Assembly (NCBI GenBank): GCA_910579935.1
Contig: CAJTVQ010000077.1
Coordinates: 1 to 8,051 of the forward strand
Source: an uncultured Lachnospiraceae bacterium
GTDB lineage: Bacteria; Bacillota; Clostridia; Lachnospirales; Lachnospiraceae
Direction: 5' to 3'
DNA length: 8,051 bases
The notes under the pieces are model-generated. The model was not told where the DNA came from. It saw only the letters and a program-made list of their open reading frames with translations, and ran no database searches. Position 1 is the first letter of the stretch, and every line of letters starts with the position of its first letter. A program made the position numbers and the translations under genes. Below, piece by piece: positions 5,875 through 8,051 of the stretch.

Positions 5875-5886
5875 CATCTGTTTTTT
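5845..5886 (+). terminator. Possible intrinsic terminator of the WYL operon
   Basis: CAGATG (5845-5850) pairs with CATCTG (5875-5880), immediately followed by six Ts. The 24-base loop contains a CGTG/CACG mini-stem, and the structure spans the stop codon of the second WYL gene. The stem is short, so efficiency is uncertain. Between 5887 and 5931 I see nothing else in this convergent gap. Confidence 0.4.
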
Positions 5887-5931
5887 CAACCTGACGTTTT
5901 ATGAAACCAGGCACGATAAGACAGACTCTGA

Positions 5932-6441
5932 TTATACAGAAACGGATACACCCGCATCGGATTCTGGCAGGCCCTGATTTACTTCTCCTGTTTTTGTATA
6001 AATTACAGGTTTCACTTTAACCGCATCCGCCTTAGTTCCTGCAGAAACACTGCCCTCCTGCACAGACTGGTCCAGACCGGCTTCTTCGTTCCATACTGCC
6101 TTGCCGCTTTCACTTATCTCAACCGTATCCGTTTTCCCGTTCCTGCCCTCTTCTATCCTCTTTTCCAGTTCCTCCTGCTCTTTCCTGCGCTTCCAAACAG
6201 CGCTTTCACGTTCTGCTTCTGCTCTTTCCCTTGCTTCTTTTGCATCCTCTTTCATGCCGCTTTCAGCTTTTTCCATATATTCCCCTGCTTTGTCCGAACA
6301 TTCGGTGACATACCCCATTGCCCTTTCCATTGCCGCCGTATCGCCCCGCCGGCTTGCCTCTTTATAAACCCGAAACGGCGTGTTCAGCAGATGCATATTC
6401 GTATTTGCCCCTACAAGGCCTTCCATTGTTTTCGTATGCAT
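5932..6441 (-). CDS. Small charged coiled-coil protein, function unknown
   Basis: A 169-residue protein. The N-terminus is helical (MHLLNTPFRVYKEASRRGDT). A strongly charged Glu/Lys/Arg/Ala coiled coil follows at about residues 45-100 (KEDAKEARERAEAERESA). Then comes a DTVEISESGKAV segment and a Ser/Val tail ending GVSVSV. There is no signal peptide or membrane segment. The start at 6441 is chosen because AAGGAG lies six bases upstream. A longer frame from 6492 would overlap the previous gene by 41 bases and lacks such a site. It starts 10 bases after the stop of the upstream gene, with the ribosome binding site abutting that stop, so the two are almost certainly one operon. I recognise the style from Lachnospiraceae hypothetical proteins but not a function. 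Confidence 0.7.
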   Translation of the reverse strand: MHTKTMEGLVGANTNMHLLNTPFRVYKEASRRGDTAAMERAMGYVTECSDKAGEYMEKAESGMKEDAKEARERAEAERESAVWKRRKEQEELEKRIEEGRNGKTDTVEISESGKAVWNEEAGLDQSVQEGSVSAGTKADAVKVKPVIYTKTGEVNQGLPESDAGVSVSV

Positions 6442-6451
6442 AACAAGCTCC

Positions 6452-6931
6452 TTACCCTGAAACAGAAGCATTCTGGCGTCTGTACGTATCATTATCTTTC
6501 TTACTTAATTCGCCTTCTACCTGTGCCAGTTTTTTCTCCAGCTCCCTGACTTTTCCTTCATCCCCGGAAGCCGACCGGATCTGCTGTTCCATCTGCTGCT
6601 TTTTCTCTTTAAGCTTCCTTATTTCCCCGTCAACCTTATCCGTATTTGTGATGCATTTCTCTGCAGGCTTTTTCGGATCATCAAAAAAGATTTTCCGGTT
6701 TCCGTTCTTATCCTGCCCTACCTGATACAACCCGGCAGGCTTCGAGCCTGATTTTTCACTGCTGATGTATTCGTCATGCGGCTCTGATATCTTATCCGAT
6801 ACTTTTGCATCATTTATACCCTTATCTGTTTCCTTCGCTTTTTCAGCCTTTCGGGCAGCCTGTTTTTCCTTCACCGCCTCTGCATCACTGACTTTTGCAC
6901 GATTGTAGCTTCCATTGATTTCCATTGACAT
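6452..6931 (-). CDS. Small hydrophilic coiled-coil protein, function unknown
   Basis: A 159-residue protein beginning MSMEINGSYNRAK. A Lys/Glu/Ala-rich region (residues 15-45) is followed by a more conserved-looking middle (EYISSEKSGSKPAGLYQVGQ, then NRKIFFDDPKKPAEKCITNT) and a C-terminal coiled coil at about 100-145 (GEIRKLKEKKQQMEQQIRSA). One cysteine; no signal peptide or membrane helix. AAAGGAGG lies seven bases before the ATG, a near-perfect ribosome binding site, so the start is firm. It is the first gene of a two-gene operon with the 169-residue protein. The MSMEING opening resembles other Lachnospiraceae hypotheticals I have seen, but I cannot name a function. Confidence 0.75.
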   Translation of the reverse strand: MSMEINGSYNRAKVSDAEAVKEKQAARKAEKAKETDKGINDAKVSDKISEPHDEYISSEKSGSKPAGLYQVGQDKNGNRKIFFDDPKKPAEKCITNTDKVDGEIRKLKEKKQQMEQQIRSASGDEGKVRELEKKLAQVEGELSKKDNDTYRRQNASVSG

Positions 6932-6969
6932 AATTTTGCCTCCTTTTTAAGTTCTGTCCTTCGTTTTCT

Positions 6970-6997
6970 TTTTCGGCAGATTAAAATACCGGATTAA
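6970..6997 (-). promoter_or_regulatory. Possible sigma-28 (FliA/SigD)-like promoter
   Basis: On the minus strand, TTAA (6997-6994), 16 bases, then GCCGAAAA (6977-6970), against a consensus of TAAA, about 15 bases, GCCGATAA. A start near 6964 would give a leader of about 33 bases holding the AAAGGAGG site of the 159-residue gene. No good vegetative promoter is seen instead. The match is partial, so this is only a candidate. Confidence 0.3.
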
Positions 6998-7055
6998 CCA
7001 ATTTGACGCAGGATGCTTTCTGAATGCCGTGGAATGAAAGCTAAATGTACCGTAA

Positions 7056-7178
7056 TTATTTTTTCCAGCGCTTCAGTGTCGGGAACCATTCAAGCATGGC
7101 ATTCCTTGCCTTCTCTTCATTCATACCGGAGTTAGCAGCAACCATGTGCGGTACGCATATCTCGATCATTTCTTCCAT
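7056..7178 (-). pseudogene. 3' fragment of an unknown minus-strand gene
   Basis: The minus-strand frame reads EEMIEICVPHMVAANSGMNE, then EKARNAMLEWFPTLKRWKK and a TAA stop at 7056-7058. The composition looks coding (amphipathic helix, tryptophan-rich end), but there is no ribosome binding site before the only upstream ATG (7178). The frame runs into DNA that codes for an RCC1-like protein on the other strand. I read it as the C-terminal end of a gene cut by the rearrangement at about 7170-7185. Family not recognised. Confidence 0.4.
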
Positions 7179-7941
7179 TAAAAATGATGGATCTGTCTGG
7201 TGGTGGGGAGAGATAAGAACTACTTCTGCTAAAAATATAAAGGATACAAAAGGTGTAAGTTACACAAAACCAACAAAAATGCTTGACGATGCCATATATG
7301 TAACCTGTGGTGATTTTTGTATTGCAGCAATTAAAGAAGACAGAACATTGTGGACATGGGGGAATAATACGTTTGGCAGTTGCGGATATGATAGCGGAGA
7401 TAAAGATTTTATTGAAGAGCCTGTCATGGCGTTAGAAGATGTAAAAATGGTTTGGATGGATGAAGCAAGATTTGATACTTTGGAAGAACGGTTAGGTTAT
7501 GGCATAAGTCCTTATACATGTGATTATGCGTATGTAACCTTTGCAGAAAAAAAAGACGGAAGTCTGTTAGCCTGTGGTTACGAAGTAGAAGGAGAAGGAA
7601 GTAAAAGCTGGACGTATATGCTTTATGGAGATATTATCCGGACACCCGGTCAGATGAACGGCGGTGTATACGAAGAGCCGGTCACAGTGGATTATTCTGA
7701 TATATTTCAGCGAGTTGAATTTTGTGAAAAAGACAGGAAACCACAACTTCAGTTTAAAGAACTTGAGTTTGGATCGTCACCGGAAGAAGTAACGGAATTT
7801 TTGAATGGATTGGATATTAATTATAAAATAGTGGATGGAATTTCAGATGAAGAAAAGGTATATGAAATTGTAACAGAAGCCTCCCTTGGCTTAATCCTTG
7901 ACGCATATTTTATGCCCTGTTTTTACAGGGAGATCGAATAC

Positions 7942-7976
7942 AAAAAAACCTGTAAACAGCCAAGTTTACAGGTTTT
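7942..7976 (-). terminator. Intrinsic terminator of tRNA-Asn
   Basis: A perfect 13-bp inverted repeat, AAAACCTGTAAAC (7945-7957) and its complement (7964-7976), with a six-base loop. On the minus strand the stem runs into a T7 tract (7948-7942), the classic form, 20 bases downstream of the tRNA-Asn 3' end. On the plus strand it ends in TTTT and could also stop transcription from the RCC1 side. Confidence 0.85.
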
Positions 7977-7996
7977 AAAATAAATCATTCAATTCG

Positions 7997-8051
7997 CTCC
8001 CCGAGTAGGGCTCGAACCTACAACCCCGCGGTTAACAGCCGCGTGCTCTAC
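7997..8051 (-). tRNA. tRNA-Asn (anticodon GUU), 5' end cut by window edge
   Basis: On the minus strand, anticodon loop CTGTTAA (8038-8032) with anticodon GTT at 8036-8034 and stem halves CGCGG/CCGCG. T-arm GTAGG-TTCGAGC-CCTAC, acceptor 3' half TCGGGGA (8004-7998), discriminator G at 7997. The CCA end is not encoded. The D-arm start and 5' acceptor lie beyond the window. It should decode AAC/AAU. The terminator at 7942-7976 follows it. Confidence 0.95.

Larger units (their letters stand above)
7045..7983 (+). pseudogene. RCC1-repeat protein remnant, truncated at the 5' end
   Basis: The frame is open from 7045, but only about 7171 onward looks like the real protein: SSIKNDGSVWWWGE, IKEDRTLWTWGNNTFGSCGY and KKDGSLLACGYEVE are RCC1-type repeats (beta-propeller blades with the (D/E)GxLWxWG pattern). 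Such proteins in Clostridia are often surface or secreted. The first 42 codons are antisense to the fragment of another gene, with no ribosome binding site before the ATG, so the native N-terminus and most blades are missing. The last residues (YKKTCKQPSLQVLK) are encoded by the terminator hairpin of tRNA-Asn, so the native 3' end is probably also lost or replaced. Base composition is clearly more AT-rich than the genes to the left, suggesting a separate origin. Confidence 0.6.

Overview
The window looks like a chromosomal segment from a Gram-positive, low-to-mid GC member of the Clostridia, most likely a Lachnospiraceae. The reasons are AGGAGG-type ribosome binding sites, tRNA genes without an encoded CCA, and two small charged proteins of a style I associate with that family. 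This assignment is inference from sequence style, not a database match. The window is bracketed by two truncated tRNA genes on the minus strand: tRNA-Glu(UUC) at the left edge and tRNA-Asn(GUU) at the right edge.

The core (about 330-5880) looks like an RNA-repair locus. On the minus strand, in transcription order, are: an RtcB-family RNA ligase (about 1945-3177); a roughly 500-base structured interval with hairpins, a tRNA-like module and a possible cysteine-containing small ORF; and an SPFH/band-7 (slipin-like) protein (333-1439). Divergent from rtcB on the plus strand are two WYL-domain proteins with touching or overlapping ends (3623-4885 and 4903-5874), which are the obvious candidate regulators. 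The divergent control region (3178-3622) holds three short direct repeats, weak promoter elements and a 178-bp TA-ended imperfect palindrome that resembles a MITE.

The most interesting item lies between rtcB and the slipin gene. On the minus strand at 1821-1760 is a circularly permuted tRNA-like module. It reads: 3' half of an anticodon-like stem, five-base variable loop, perfect T-arm, acceptor-like stem closed by a GUAA (GNRA) tetraloop, the UA of positions 8-9, D-arm, and 5' half of the anticodon-like stem. This T-arm-before-D-arm arrangement is the layout I recall for the tRNA-mimicking module of bacterial Y RNAs (YrlA type), which in other bacteria are linked to Ro60/Rsr and RtcB. A second T-arm and a seven-base-loop hairpin follow, so one D-arm has two possible partners. 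No Ro60 gene is in the window.

Right of the regulators, convergent on the minus strand, are two small coiled-coil-type proteins of unknown function (6452-6931, then 5932-6441), probably one operon. From 7045 to 7983 is a scar: the 3' end of an unknown minus-strand gene abuts an AT-richer remnant of an RCC1-repeat gene. Its open frame runs into a strong hairpin that serves as terminator of tRNA-Asn.

Proposed working of the system (inference): WYL proteins sense a signal of RNA damage or stress and control the divergent ligase/slipin operon. RtcB rejoins broken RNA. The SPFH protein gives a scaffold, and the tRNA-like RNA may act as a decoy, tether or ligase/regulator ligand.
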